Assembly (NCBI GenBank): GCA_029204225.1
Contig: CM055102.1
Span: 10,987,245 to 11,051,244, forward strand
DNA length: 64,000 nt
Source of the DNA: Diphasiastrum complanatum
Taxonomy: Eukaryota; Streptophyta; Lycopodiopsida; Lycopodiales; Lycopodiaceae
Direction of reading: 5' to 3'
Below are positions 24,765 through 35,907 of this stretch, one piece after another. The first letter of the stretch is position 1, and each line of letters starts with the position of its first letter. A program made the translations under genes and the position numbers. The notes below the pieces were generated by a model. It was not told the DNA's origin. It ran no database searches and was given only the letters and a program-made list of their open reading frames with translations.

Positions 24765-26819
24765 TCATTTAAGCATAGATCTTGGATTTAAACCAGGGTT
24801 GGATCTAAGCTTAATGAATGAACTCTTGGTCAAAGGGTTGGTGAGTAGATCGGCAATGCATGAAGATGATCCAAAATGCTCCAAGTTGATCACTCCTCCA
24901 ATGAGCTTTTCTCTCACAAAATGATGTGCAACTTCAATATGTTTGCTCCTTGCATGAAAGATAGGATTGCTGGCAAGGGCTTGGGCCGAGGAGATGTCGC
25001 ATTTGATCAATGGTAGATCATCCTGCTTGATGCACTTTAGCTCCGATAATACTCTCTTGATCCAAAGCACTTCTTTTGTTGTTGTAGTTAGTGCTTTATA
25101 CTCGACCTCACATGATGAGAGAGAAATAGTATCTTGCTTTTTGGAAAGCCAAAATATGAGATTTTGTCCAAGAAATATGGTGTAGGCACTTGTGGATTTT
25201 TTTATCCACCTTGTCACTAGCAAAACCCTAGTCCGAGTAGCCAATAATAGATAGATCTTCACTAAATTTGTAGAGCAATCCATAATCACAAGTAGAAGAT
25301 ATATACCTCAACACTCTCTTGGCTGATTTCCAATGGTAGATCTTGGGATCTTGCATAGATTGGTTTAGCTTGTGCACACTATAGCTCAAATCGGGCCTAG
25401 TGATGGCTAACCAAATCAAGAAGCCAATAAGACTCCTAAAAGGGGTGATGTCCTCGAAGGATCTCTCATCTCCCTTATTAGTATCTTTTACAACATGCTC
25501 CATAGGTGTATCAATGCTCTTATAATTCTCCATATAAAACTTTTTCAACATTGAGAGTGCATATCTAGATTGACTTACAAAAGCATAATCATCAAAAAAG
25601 TCAATCTCTAGGCCTAAGATATAGTGGAGCCAACCTAGATCTTGCATTTTAAATTCTCCTCCAAGTGCACTTTTAGTCTCTTCAACTAATTTGATGCAAT
25701 TTCCACATAGGATAATGTCATCTACATAAATAAAGAGAATGACAAGACCACTAGCAACAAACTTGAAGTACATGGAAGGACCATAGTCACTTAGGATAAA
25801 TCCTAGTGAGAGTGAGAAAGGAATTAAGTCTTGCATACCATGATCTTGGTGCTTGATTAAGTCCATAAATACTTGAAGAGCAAGCAAACTTTAGACTCCT
25901 CACCTTGCATGATGAATCATTGTGGTTGCTCCATATAGATCTCCTCCTCAAGATATCCATTGAGAAAAGCATTGGAGCCATCCAATTGGAACACCTTCCA
26001 TTTGAGATAGCAAGCAATAGATATGATGATCCTTATTGTCACCATCTTTGCAACGGGTTCAAAGGTTTCTTCATAATCAAGGCCTTGGATTTGAGAAAAT
26101 ACTTTTGCACATAGTCTTGCTTTGTACTTGTTGATGTGCCATCATCATTGTACTTGATTCAAAACACCCACTTGAAACCAATAATATGCTTGTTGGATGG
26201 TGGATCCACAAGCACCTAAGTGTTGTTGGTGATCAATGCATCGTACTCTTGCTCCATAGCTTTGTACCACTCCTTTGAATGGAGTGCATCTTGGACACAC
26301 CTTGGCTCTTTATGTGAAAATAAAAAGGCATAATTGGTGGATTCAAGACCACTTGCTTGCCTTTATCAATGTATGAGAGCCTCTTAGGCTTGGATCTCTC
26401 TCTCAAAGACTTTCTTGGTGAGAATACATGAGGAGTCTCCTCCTCAAACCTCGACCCCATCACTTCTTGATTGTCTTCAATAGAGATAGTAGGTGATGTG
26501 TCTTGAGATGCCTTGATCTCGGTCCCTTCCAAGGTGGAATGTTGATCTTTATGAAAAATGGCATCTCTACTTTCAATAACCTGTGAAGTAGAGATTATAT
26601 AAACTCTATAGGCCTTCTTGGTGGATGAGTATCCAACCATGATCCCTTTGCTTGAGCTTGGATCGTCCTTCTTCCTTGTTTTCCAAGGGAATATGTGCAA
26701 AGCAAATACTTCCAAAGATTCTAAGGTGATCAACCTTGGGCTTCTTCTTGAATAGTACTTCATATGGTAAGAGCAAGATGAGGGAGTCTATTGCATAGAT
26801 AGTTGGCACAATCGACACC
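24765..26819 (-). pseudogene. 5'-truncated Copia element: integrase end, RT, RNase H
   Basis: From 26,818 down, the minus strand encodes the integrase C-terminal part (PYEVLFKKKPKVDHLRIFGS, then a HGWILIHQEG/VGYSSTKKAYRV region). RT follows with APRSWYARLNSFLTL and an intact LVILFIYVDDIILCGN polymerase box (about 25,740-25,690). RNase H has KKSTSAYTIFLGQNLIFWLS, SLSSCEVEYKALTTTTKEVL and ARSKHIEVAHHFVREKL. Frameshifts fall between blocks. The 5' part is cut off where an unrelated LTR piece begins at 26,820. Two acidic YVDD residues remain, so RT lost function through frame breaks and not through active-site change. Confidence 0.85.
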
Positions 26820-26967
26820 TCTTGCTATGATTGGTCCAAATGGTCAAAGGGCATTGTCACTAGTCCTCTACCATCAAGCCAAATCCCTTATTTGCAAGTG
26901 TATAAGGGGTGGATTTGGCATAGAACCCCCAAAAAAGTCAAGATAGATAGCTTTTACAATTTTCACG
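26820..26967 (-). repeat. Truncated 3' LTR of the split Copia element
   Basis: It shares aaattgtaaaagctatctat, a 'tctatg.caaatcca' block and 'gcttgatggta' with the 5' LTR at 35907. It lacks an internal piece and breaks off where the integrase fragment of the neighbouring Copia begins. Confidence 0.7.
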
Positions 26968-27012
26968 CTCTTCCTTAAAAGATATCTATCTATTTCAACA
27001 TACATCTTGAAA

Positions 27013-28690
27013 TCAAGCCAAGATTAGATCTAAACTTGACAAAAGCATTCTTGAGCAATGGCTTTGTGAGAAGATTAGCAACACATGAAGATGATTCGAT
27101 ATGCTCCAAGGTGATCTCCCTTCCAAAACGGTGTCTACCTCAATGTGCTTGCTTCTTTCCTGGAAAATTGGATTGTTTGCAAGAGCTTGTGCCGAGATGT
27201 TCTCACATTTGACAATAGGTAGATCTTCATCTTTGATGCACTTTAGCTCCATAAGTAGCTTCTTGATCCATAATACCTCCTTAGTGGTTGTTGTAAGGGC
27301 CTTGTACTCTCGGCTTCACAAGATGATGATGATATAGTATCTTGTTTCTTGAATAATCAAGACAAAATTGCCTCCAATAAAGACAGTATAAGCACTTGTG
27401 GACTTCCTATCTACTTTGTCACTTGCAAAGTCCGAATTTGAAAAGGCAACCATTGTTAGATTCTCTCCTTTGTAGATCAAACCATAATCTAATGTGGAGG
27501 AGACATATCTAAAGATCTTTTTGGCTGATTTCCAATGACAAATATCTAGATCTTGCATGAATTGACTCAATTTGTGCACACTAAAGCTCAAATTCGGCCT
27601 AGTTATGGTCAACAAATAAGGTAGCCAATAAGATTCCTATAAACGGTGATGTGCTCGAAGGATCTTTCATCCCCTTTGATAGGATCTTTCACAACATGCT
27701 CCATAGGAGTATCTATACTCTTGCAATTTTCCATATGAAACCTTTTAAACATAGAAAGAGCATATCTAGATTGACTAATAAATGCTTGATCTTGCCATAG
27801 ATAAATCTCTAGGCCTAAAATGTAGTAAAGTTCACCTAGATCTTGCTAACTTTGTTTCATCAACAAGCTTCATGCAACTTCCACTCAAAATGATATCATC
27901 TACATAAATGATGAGAATGACAAGATTGCTATCTACAAACTTTATGTACAAAGAGGGATCATAGTCATTTAGATTGAATCCAAGTGAGATAAGATATGAG
28001 TTTAGCCTTGCATACCAAGATCTTGGGGCTTGTTTAAGCCCATACAAGCTTTTGAATAAGAGACATACTTTGGATTCTTCACCTTCCTTGATAAAGCCTT
28101 TGTGTTGCTCCATACAAATTTCCTCCTCAAGGTAGCTATTGAGGAAGGCATTGGAAACATCGAGTTGGAACATCCTCCACTTGAAGTAGCATGCAATGGA
28201 AATAATGACTCTTATAGTCACCATCTTGGCCATGGGTGCAAAAGTGTCTTCATAGTCAAGACCTTTAATTTGATCATATCTTTTTACACATAGTCTTGCT
28301 TTGAATTTGTTAATAGATCCATCATTGTTTTACTTGATTCGAAACACCCACTTTCATCCAATAACATGCTTGCTGATAGGTCGATCCACAAACTCCCAAG
28401 TGTTGTTAGAAATCAAGGCATCATACTCTTTTTGACATGGCTTCCAAATATAGGTCCTTAGCTATCACTTCATCCTCGCTCTTGATTACACATGTGTCAA
28501 CATCAAATTCGACATCTAATCATTGTCAAAAACAATTGACCAACACTAATGAGATTTATTTTTACTTTGGGTACATAAAGAACATCATTGAGACACAAAT
28601 GTTTTGATGATGCTACACTCAATGGAATACATCCTATTCCTTCAATCCTACACTCAACATCATTTGTTATATACATTGACTTCTTGGTAC
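27013..28690 (-). pseudogene. Protease end, RT and RNase H of the split Copia element
   Basis: On the minus strand from 28,690: KKSMYITNDVECRIEGIGC and DVLYVPKVKINLISVGQL (second half of the protease). Then, with integrase missing, RT starts near 28,440 (STWEF-like region, HVIGW, MAKMVTIRVIISIACYF, FQLDVSNAFLNSYLEEEI, GLKQAPRSWYARLNSYL, LVILIIYVDDIILSGS). RNase H (STSAYTVFIGGNFVL, GMELKCIKDEDLPIVKCEN) runs to 27,013. The YVDD box is intact, but stops and frameshifts are frequent. Confidence 0.85.
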
Positions 28691-29556
28691 TGTGAAGATT
28701 TTACAAAGTCTAGCTTGACTAGTTTATACTTTCATGTGCATATGTAAATCTCACATGTGTGGAGCATGTTCCCACGTGTGGAAGGTAGGCCTAATTATTT
28801 TAGTTCATTTATGTTGAGTTTGAATAGTCAAGAGGCCTCAAACTTGAGTTCTAGTGAGATAGTGACATTTGTCACATAACGTTAGGATTGAAATACATCC
28901 ATTGGCCCAATCACATTTAGAGTTGTGAATCACAAGGCCAATCACTTTAAGCGGTGCTTTACATATGGACCAATCATGTTTAGAGGTGGACATCATGGGG
29001 CCCAATCAAATTGTGAAGTGGAAATCATGAGGCCCACTCATGATGAGAGGTGCAAATCTAGGGGTCCAATCATGATGTAGAAAGGCAATCAATGGGGTCC
29101 ATTCATTCTAGAGCATTTTCTCATGCTAGATCTCGTGCTAGACATATGGTTTTTTGTGAGTTACTCACAATTTTGGAGTGTTTCTCTTCTATTCTCTCTC
29201 TACTTGAGAGCTAGCCTCTCTTCTCTCTACTCGAGAGCAAGAGCTCTCTCTCACTCTCACAACTTTGGAGTGTTTCTCTTCTATTCTCTCTCTACCTGAG
29301 AGCTAGCCTCTCTTCTCTCTACCCGAGAGCAAGGGCTCTCTCTCACTCTTTGTATGTGTTTGGGACTTTGTTTTTTCCATGTTAAGTGTTTGGTTTGAGT
29401 GAGAAAGTGTGGATGATCATTAATAAATGCTTGTCCTGAAAATTGTCTAGGAAGATTGCTTGTACAATCAGGTGATAGTTTCATGTAAAATCACACCCAC
29501 CTTAGAAGATCAAGGACATTGGTTTGTGTGTCCTCACATGTGCTAAAAAGTACACG
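28691..29556 (+). repeat. 5' LTR of the nested element
   Basis: 866 bp. It has a local duplication of the ttttggagtgtttctcttct unit (29171 and about 29262), absent from the other LTR, and clusters of CTCTC/GAGAG text. CCCACGTGTGG lies at about 28,770-28,780. Confidence 0.85.
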
Positions 29557-31323
29557 TGGTATCAAAGCCTCTGAAGGTGTGAGTAAATGCATCTATGATC
29601 AAGATTTGAGTGTAAAAATCAAGGCTAAGAGGGTGGTAGAGAATTTCGACTAGCTTTTAAGGGATTTTGGCATCAAGAGGGGCCAATTATTTGGATATGA
29701 AAAGTATAGTACGGACTACTATGCTCAGAGCACATGTGGGATGCCCCCACTTTAAGGATTTATTGTGTTCTATGTGGTGATCCAAAGTGTGCAAGTAAAT
29801 ACTTGTTGGAAAGCTATTTGAGTGTAGATTTAGGTCAGAGATCTCAAGTGAATTGGTTCACTATAGATCAAGTTATTGGCATTTTTTTGGAAGTAGGTTG
29901 GTCACCCAACCTGGTGACTTTTGCCAAAAAAAACACCAAATCTTGATAGTTATATCATAAACTCAAGGTTGCATTGTCAATCTAGATTTTGAGAGTTCTA
30001 GATGAGATTTTGAGATCCTAGTCATTTTGTTTCACTTCTACTCATAGTTCTTTGAGTGTTTTGATCCAAATTCTCTTGGTGTTCCTTCATTTGTGAAAGG
30101 TAAAATCTAGTAACTCAAGTTGATTGACATTGTGTTGGAGAGATTCATCTCTCCTTTGTGATCAAGATCTTACTAAGTGAATCTAGCTCTTTGAAGCACA
30201 CATCTTAGTGAGAGAGAAGAATTACACTTTTTGAGATTTCAAATCCAGCCCAAGGATGGAGGATGCATTGAATGTATCAAGCTTGTTCTGAAATTGCTTG
30301 AAAATACAAGGTTTTGAGAGCTAGTTTGGAAATAGTTTGCAATCAAGTGGATTTTGAGATCAAAAGGGGTCAAAATCATGATGAATTGATTCATGTTTTG
30401 TACTGTACGGAGTGAGGTGCTTAGGCACATGTAATATCACCAAAATTTGGATGGTTGGTGTTTCTCCAAGGTAGATCCAAATCTAGTGTATGATTGCTTG
30501 TTGGAAAGCTAGTGAGGTCTAGTTTGTGAGGCAATTGTTTTCAAGCCAAAAGGACTTGTCTTGGAAAAGTTGTAGGCATTCAAATGAAGGTGGTTAGGGC
30601 ACCCAACCTGGTGAGACATGGCAAGTATTTCTCATATCTAGCTTAGATCATCAAAATTCATGATTTTGCATTGTGATCTAGATGCGATTTTGAGGCTATA
30701 GTCAAATAGCTTCATGAAACTGCAATGTTTTTTTTAATGTTTTTTGGATATTTTGAGTGTTGCCAAAGTTTTATGAAACTTGTGGAAGAAGTTGGCCCAA
30801 ATTATCTTGGAACTTCTTATCCTAGTGTAAGGCAAGATCTAGATACAAGGAGGGATTGACATTGGTTGTGAGATTGATCACATATTGTGTTTGCAAGATC
30901 TCATAAGGAGTTGAATTCATTTTCAAGTATCATTCTTATAGAGAGATAAGCAACAAATTTTAGTGGAAAATAGTCAAGTCTTACTTTTTGTCCAAGAATC
31001 TCAAGTTATGAGATATCTAGTCAAGATTGGTGGAAAACTAGGACATTGTTTGTAATCAAATTTTTTCAAATCCATTCCAACTCTCAAGAGGTAGAATCAT
31101 TGGTCTTGGTTGAGTCCAGTAGGAGTGATTGGTTCTAATTTTGGTGTGATTTGATTCAAATTTAGTGAGCCTTAATCTTTGTGATCTAGGCAAGGTCCAT
31201 TTTCCAAGGTGACTAGTACGTTGGGTGAAGATTGATTCTTAGATTTGTGATCTAAATATTTTGTAGATCTTTCTAGATTTTTGATGTGTTCAAATCTAGT
31301 GTCTTGAGAGTCCCAAAATCACT
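29557..31323 (+). other. Leader of the nested element, partly shared with its host element
   Basis: The primer site is at 29557-29569. The stretch at about 30,460-30,690 (ggtagatccaaatctagtgt, gcttgttggaaagctagtga, acccaacctggtgag, catatctagcttagatcatc) matches the reverse complement of about 34,830-35,045 in the leader of the split Copia element. No long frame is present. Confidence 0.7.
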
Positions 31324-32002
31324 TTGAAAAATCATTTCACAAGTTTGTACTTTTTGTACAAGTACTTCTTACCATGGCATCAATGGGCAAATGGAAGGTC
31401 CAAATCAAGGTGCTACTATTGTGGCAAGATGGGACATTTGACCCTCAAGTGCTGCAGCAATCAAGGTGGAGATGGCACCAACAATTTCTCTGGAGGAAAA
31501 TCCTTGGTGGATTGATATTGGGACAAAGTCACATATCACTTGCAAAAGGGAGTCTTTTTCTTCATTCACATCATATTCAAGTTCTAAGGAGTCCATTCTT
31601 GTTTCAAATGGTGTTGAATATGAGATTCATGGAATAGGAACCATTCCTATTTGGCTTGAATCAAGGAAGAAAGCAAAGCTTGAAAATGTGTTGTATGTCC
31701 CTCCATTTTCTAGAAATGTGTTCAATGTTACTCAATCAGTTGACAAAGGATGTAGTGTCAAGTTTGATTGCAATGTTTGCTTTATCATCAAAGGAGGGAA
31801 AGTCATTGCAAAAGGGATTAGAGATGGTAGGCTCTTCAAGCTTAATATTTGTGTGAGAACTAATCACATGTTGGAAGTGAAGCAAGCCAAGGGAGAGCTC
31901 ATTTCTCAAAAGGAGAGAATGGAGCACTCAAATCTCAATTTCATGGATGATGACTCTTATGTTCACATCAAGAATTATGTTTCTTATGTGATTGAAAGTT
32001 GA
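31324..32002 (+). pseudogene. Zinc knuckle and protease-like remnant of the nested element
   Basis: One frame (31324-31515) contains CYYCGKMGHLTLKC, a complete C-x2-C-x4-H-x4-C knuckle. A second frame (31466-32002, 178 codons) reads NPWWIDIGTKSHITCKRESF and NVLYVPPFSRNVFNVTQS, clearly a Copia protease. Its active site is D-I-G-T where D-S-G-A/T is needed, so the catalytic Asp remains but the loop serine is lost. The two pieces overlap in different frames. The frame then continues into pre-integrase-like text and stops at 32002. Confidence 0.75.
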
Positions 32003-32337
32003 GTATGATGCCTATCTTGAAAACATAGTTGATGTTCTTAATGGTTTGAAATTGATTTTAGATCAATTAGAAATCAAATTGTTATTTCATCATATGCTCT
32101 TGATTCTTGCAAGAGCAAGAGTGATTTGTTCACTCATAGTGTGAAAATTCGTGTTTTTTCATGTTGTGAGGCAGCTTGTAAACACATTATGAGAATAAGT
32201 GAATCACCCTCTAAAGAACTTATATCCATGATGATGTATTTAGCCTCTTGAGATCTAAGATTAGCATGGAGTCCAAGCATAAAGACATGACGTAAACTCT
32301 TTGTTATTTTAGCATTTATAGTTTTGCCAATCTTGAT

Positions 32338-32667
32338 GTGTCTAATTCTCAACATCTTGGTAACATGATGGTGGATCTATGTGATCCTTTAGAGTCAAGG
32401 AGGACCCTGGATTTCCTTTATGGAGTTGTAGCTATTTTCAAGGAGGTGGACCTTTTGGATCAACAACCATGCTTCAAGGATGGAACAAATCAACGGAAAA
32501 AGCGCTCAAGTGGTGGAAAGCTTCTCAAGATGCGTGGAGATGGTTCTCAATCAAAGAAGCCTTGTCATGGCTATGGTGACACTACTGCAATTTCAGACTT
32601 ATTGGCTGGTTTTCTTATCAAGTTCATGCCAAAGGTTCTACTTATGAAGCTATTCTTAGCTACTTAA
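32338..32667 (+). CDS. Unassigned 109-codon frame in the nested element
   Basis: It opens MSNSQHLGNMMVDLCDPLES and has a Lys/Arg/Ser-rich middle (NQRKKRSSGGKLLKMRGD). I recognise no domain. It precedes the polypurine tract by about 40 bp, a place where non-autonomous elements often carry filler sequence. It may be non-coding. Confidence 0.3.
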   Translation: MSNSQHLGNMMVDLCDPLESRRTLDFLYGVVAIFKEVDLLDQQPCFKDGTNQRKKRSSGGKLLKMRGDGSQSKKPCHGYGDTTAISDLLAGFLIKFMPKVLLMKLFLAT

Positions 32668-32712
32668 GTTTTGGAGGAAACTAGCATAGTAATCAGGCTA
32701 AATTTTGAGGAG

Positions 32713-33524
32713 TGTGAAGATTTTGCAAAATCTAGCTTGATTAGTTTATGCTTTCATGTACATATATATATCTCATATGTGTGGATCATGTTCCCACGTG
32801 TAGAGGGTAGGCCTAATCATTTTAGTTCATTTATGTTGAGTTTGAATAGTCAAGAGGCCTCAAACTTGAGTTCTAGTGAGATAGTGACATTTGTCACATA
32901 ATGCTAGGATTGAAATGCATCCATTTGGCCCAATCACATTTAGAGGTGTAGATCACAAGGCCAATCACTTTAAGAGGTGCATTACATGTGGACCAATCAT
33001 GTTTAGAGGTGCACATCATGAGGCCCAATCAAATTGTGAGGTGGAAATCATGAGGCCAATCATGATGAGAGGTGCAAATCTAGGGGTCCAATAATGATGT
33101 AGAAAGGCAATCAATGGGGTCCAATCATTCTAGAATATTTCCTCATGCTAGATCTCGTGCTAGTCCTATATGGAAGAGCTCTCTCATTGTACATATGGTT
33201 TTTTGTGAGTTAAGCACAATTTTGGAGTGTTTCTCTTCTATTTTCTCTCTACCCGAGAGCTAGCCTCTCTTTCTCTCTTTGCCCGAGAGCAAGGGTTCTC
33301 TCTCACCCTTTGTATGTGTTTGGGACTTAGTTTTTTCCATGTTAAGTGTTTGGTTTGAGTGAGAAAGTGTGGATGATCGTTAATGAATACTTGTGTTCTT
33401 GTCTTGAAAATTGTCTAGAAAGATTGCTTGTACAATCAAGTGATAGTTTCATGTACAGTCACACCCATCTTAGAAGATCAAGCACATTGATTTGTGTGTC
33501 CTCACACGTGCTAAAAAATACATA
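32713..33524 (+). repeat. 3' LTR of the nested element
   Basis: 812 bp, same ends as 28691-29556 but shorter by the duplicated CTCTC-rich segment. It is flanked on the right by GTTAC. Confidence 0.85.
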
Positions 33525-33529
33525 GTTAC

Positions 33530-34450
33530 CCTCATAAGGCATGAGACTAGTGAATGAATTTTTAGAACTAGATATATGGAAACTAGTCCCACTATCTATC
33601 TACCATAATTCCTCACTCTTGAAGGAAGAAGTAGACAAACTTGACAACATCAAGGAATCCTCCCTATCACTCTCTTTCTCATTAGTAAGGTTAGCTTGCT
33701 TGAATTGGTTCTTTTTCTTGAAGCAATTTGAGGCAACACTTGATCTTCTTCTTCTTCCCACTAGATGTTGTAACTGGAGAGAAATGTTCCTCATCTCCAT
33801 CTTCGACTTTGTCTTTGTCCTTCTTGAAATATTGGTATTGTTGTTGTCCTTTGCTCCTCCCCTTTGGCTTGTCCTTTGTGAATAGTGCTTTGTCCTCTCC
33901 ACCATCCTTAATGAAAGCTTGTTGATCCTCAATAGCTTGTTCTCTTGCCTACACTCCTCAACAATAAAAACTCCTTATAGTGCTTTCAAGCTTGGAAGCT
34001 CCTCTTGAATTGCATAAGTTTGAACAATATTGTCAAATTCATCTCTCAATCCATTAAGGATTACTTGCACTAGCTCACTTTGATTGAGATGGTCTCCTAT
34101 GCAAGCAAGCTCTCTATGAAGATCTTTCACTCTTGTGACAAAATTTGAGGAACTCTCATTACTCTTTTGGTAGCTTAGAAAGATCTCATTCTTAAGAGTG
34201 AGCAATCTAGATGTATTATTGGCCTCATAGATGGCTTTGAGGATGTCCCAAGCCTCCTTGGCCGAGGTACAAGAACTAATGTCTCTCAACACTTCATTAG
34301 ATACATTCATTTTGATGCAATGCAAGGCAATTCTTGTCCTCTTATTGTACCTTTGTGCTTCTTGGAGCACTTGTGGCTCCTCCTCAATTCCAAGCACAAT
34401 ATCCATCACATTTTGGAGGACCAAAATTGACTCCATCCCCAAATGGCATA
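33530..34450 (-). pseudogene. Gag and protease start of the split Copia element
   Basis: Minus strand 34,442-33,975 encodes a 155-codon UBN2 Gag piece (EEPQVLQEAQRYNKRTRIAL, SAKEAWDILKAIYEANNTSR, RLLTLKNEIFLSYQKS). A Lys/Arg-rich segment follows to 33,600, where the zinc knuckle is degraded. The protease starts near 33,595 as W-stop-IDSGTSFHIS; the stop is TAG in the place of the conserved second Trp (TGG), a single transition. The frame reaches the insertion point at 33,530 within PYEGN. Confidence 0.85.
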
Positions 34451-35260
34451 ATTGGAGGTGGTCAGTCTCTCACCTTGCTCCAAGAGGAGGGAATTCGAGA
34501 TAGCCATCTTATCTTGAGAAATTGATTTGTAATGAATCTAAAGACAAGCAAAGGTGTTGCTTCTCTCTCAAAAAAGAAACTAAAAGTGATGGCAAATCAA
34601 TTCCAATATGTGAGATCAATCTCACAATTGATGTCAATCTCTTTCAATCTAGATCTTACTTCTCTCCCAAAGATAAAGTACACCAAGATTTTGAGCCAAC
34701 TCCCTCCACGAGTGGATTCAAGACACTTGAAAAATGCTCAAGGACTCCACAAACAACTCAATCACACTTGATTTGAATAAAACTATGTGGCTATGGCATC
34801 AAAATCACACCTAGATCTGCCTTAGACAAGATTGGCAAGCAAAATCATGAGTTTTTTGATGATATAAGCTAGATATGAGCCTATCTTGGCATGTCCCCAA
34901 CTAGGTTGGTTGCCCTACCCACCTCACTTTGAATGCCTATAACCTCTTCAAGATACATCCATTCAACTTGAGATCAATTGCATCAGAAACTAGACTTCAC
35001 TAGCTTTCCAACAAGCTATCATGCACTAGATTTGGATCTACCTTAGAGAAACACCAACCACTCAAATTTGGGTGATCTCTCACGTGTCTGAGCAGTACAA
35101 TCCGCCGTACAGTACTCAGCATGGATCAATCCAATGTGTTTTTTCTCCTTCTTGATCCGAAAATCTCTTTGATAGCTATCGATATCCAACCAAGTTTTCA
35201 AGCCAAAATCTTCCTAAACCTTGATGCATGCAATCCATCCTTAGGCTAGCTATAATACCA

Positions 35261-35907
35261 CATGTACTTTTCACACGTGTGAGGACTCACAAATCAATGT
35301 GATTGATCTTCTAAGGTGTGTCTGATTGCACATAGATCCGTCACTTGATTGATGCAAACAATCTAGCTTGAAAATTATAAGGCAATGAGCATACAGAACA
35401 TGTATCTATCATTAATTATTCAACATTCACATTGTCAGGCAACTTTTGATAATTAAAAAAAAACCAAGTATAAAATTGGATTGCTCTCAAGTAGAGAATA
35501 CAACTAGTTGCTCTTGGGTAGAGAGTGTGTGTGAAAAAAACTATTAAGTGTTGGAACTCTCTCAACAATCTCACATCCAAAAAACTAAGTGTACAATCAA
35601 ACTCTCTCACTCTCATAGAGTGGCTTGAGATTCAAGATACGTGGAAATGAAGATCAATCATTGACCACTCTCATACCACCTCTTACATTGATTAGACCAA
35701 TTACAAACCACCTCTTACAATGGTCAATGACATTATGAGGTGCATTGTCACTAGCCCTCTTACCATCAAGCCAAGTGTAAGCAACCTACACTATCATGAG
35801 CTAATCCAAATCAAAATTTGGCCTAATCACTTATTTACAAGTGTACAAGAGATGGATTTGACATAGAATCGCCAAAACTCGAGATAGATAGCTTTTACAA
35901 TTTCACA
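35261..35907 (-). repeat. 5' LTR of the split Copia element
   Basis: About 647 bp, start TGTGAAATTG at 35907. Its last 100 bp (agattgtttgcatcaatcaa, ccttagaagatcaatcac, cctcacacgtgtgaaaag) match the end of the nested element's LTR, so the two belong to one family. The CACACGTGTGAAAAG palindrome region lies at about 35,266-35,280. Confidence 0.75.

Larger units (their letters stand above)
28691..33524 (+). mobile_element. Nested non-autonomous Copia-type element (plus strand), 4.8 kb
   Basis: LTR1 28691-29556 (866 bp) and LTR2 32713-33524 (812 bp) both start TGTGAAGATTTT and end near TACACG/TACATA. The primer site TGGTATCAAAGCC follows LTR1 at 29557, and a purine run TTTTGAGGAG precedes LTR2. 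The flanks are GGTAC (28686-28690) and GTTAC (33525-33529), a 5-bp duplication with one change. The LTRs differ by many substitutions and indels, including a ~91-bp internal duplication found only in LTR1, so this insertion is old. Inside are a zinc knuckle, a protease-like frame and one unassigned frame. The UBN2 Gag part, integrase, RT and RNase H are absent. Confidence 0.85.
26820..35907 (-). mobile_element. Decayed Copia element (minus) split by a nested element
   Basis: The 5' LTR starts TGTGAAATTGTAAAAGC at 35907 and ends near 35261, before a decayed primer site TGGTATTATAGC. The matching 3' LTR start CGTGAAAATTGTAAAAGC lies at 26967 after a purine run and is cut at about 26,820. Between them lie gag (34,442-33,6xx), protease, RT and RNase H. 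A plus-strand element occupies 28691-33524. Joining across that insertion restores the protease codons without loss (EGT then KKSMYI), so it is a clean nested insertion. Integrase is missing between protease and RT. Confidence 0.85.
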
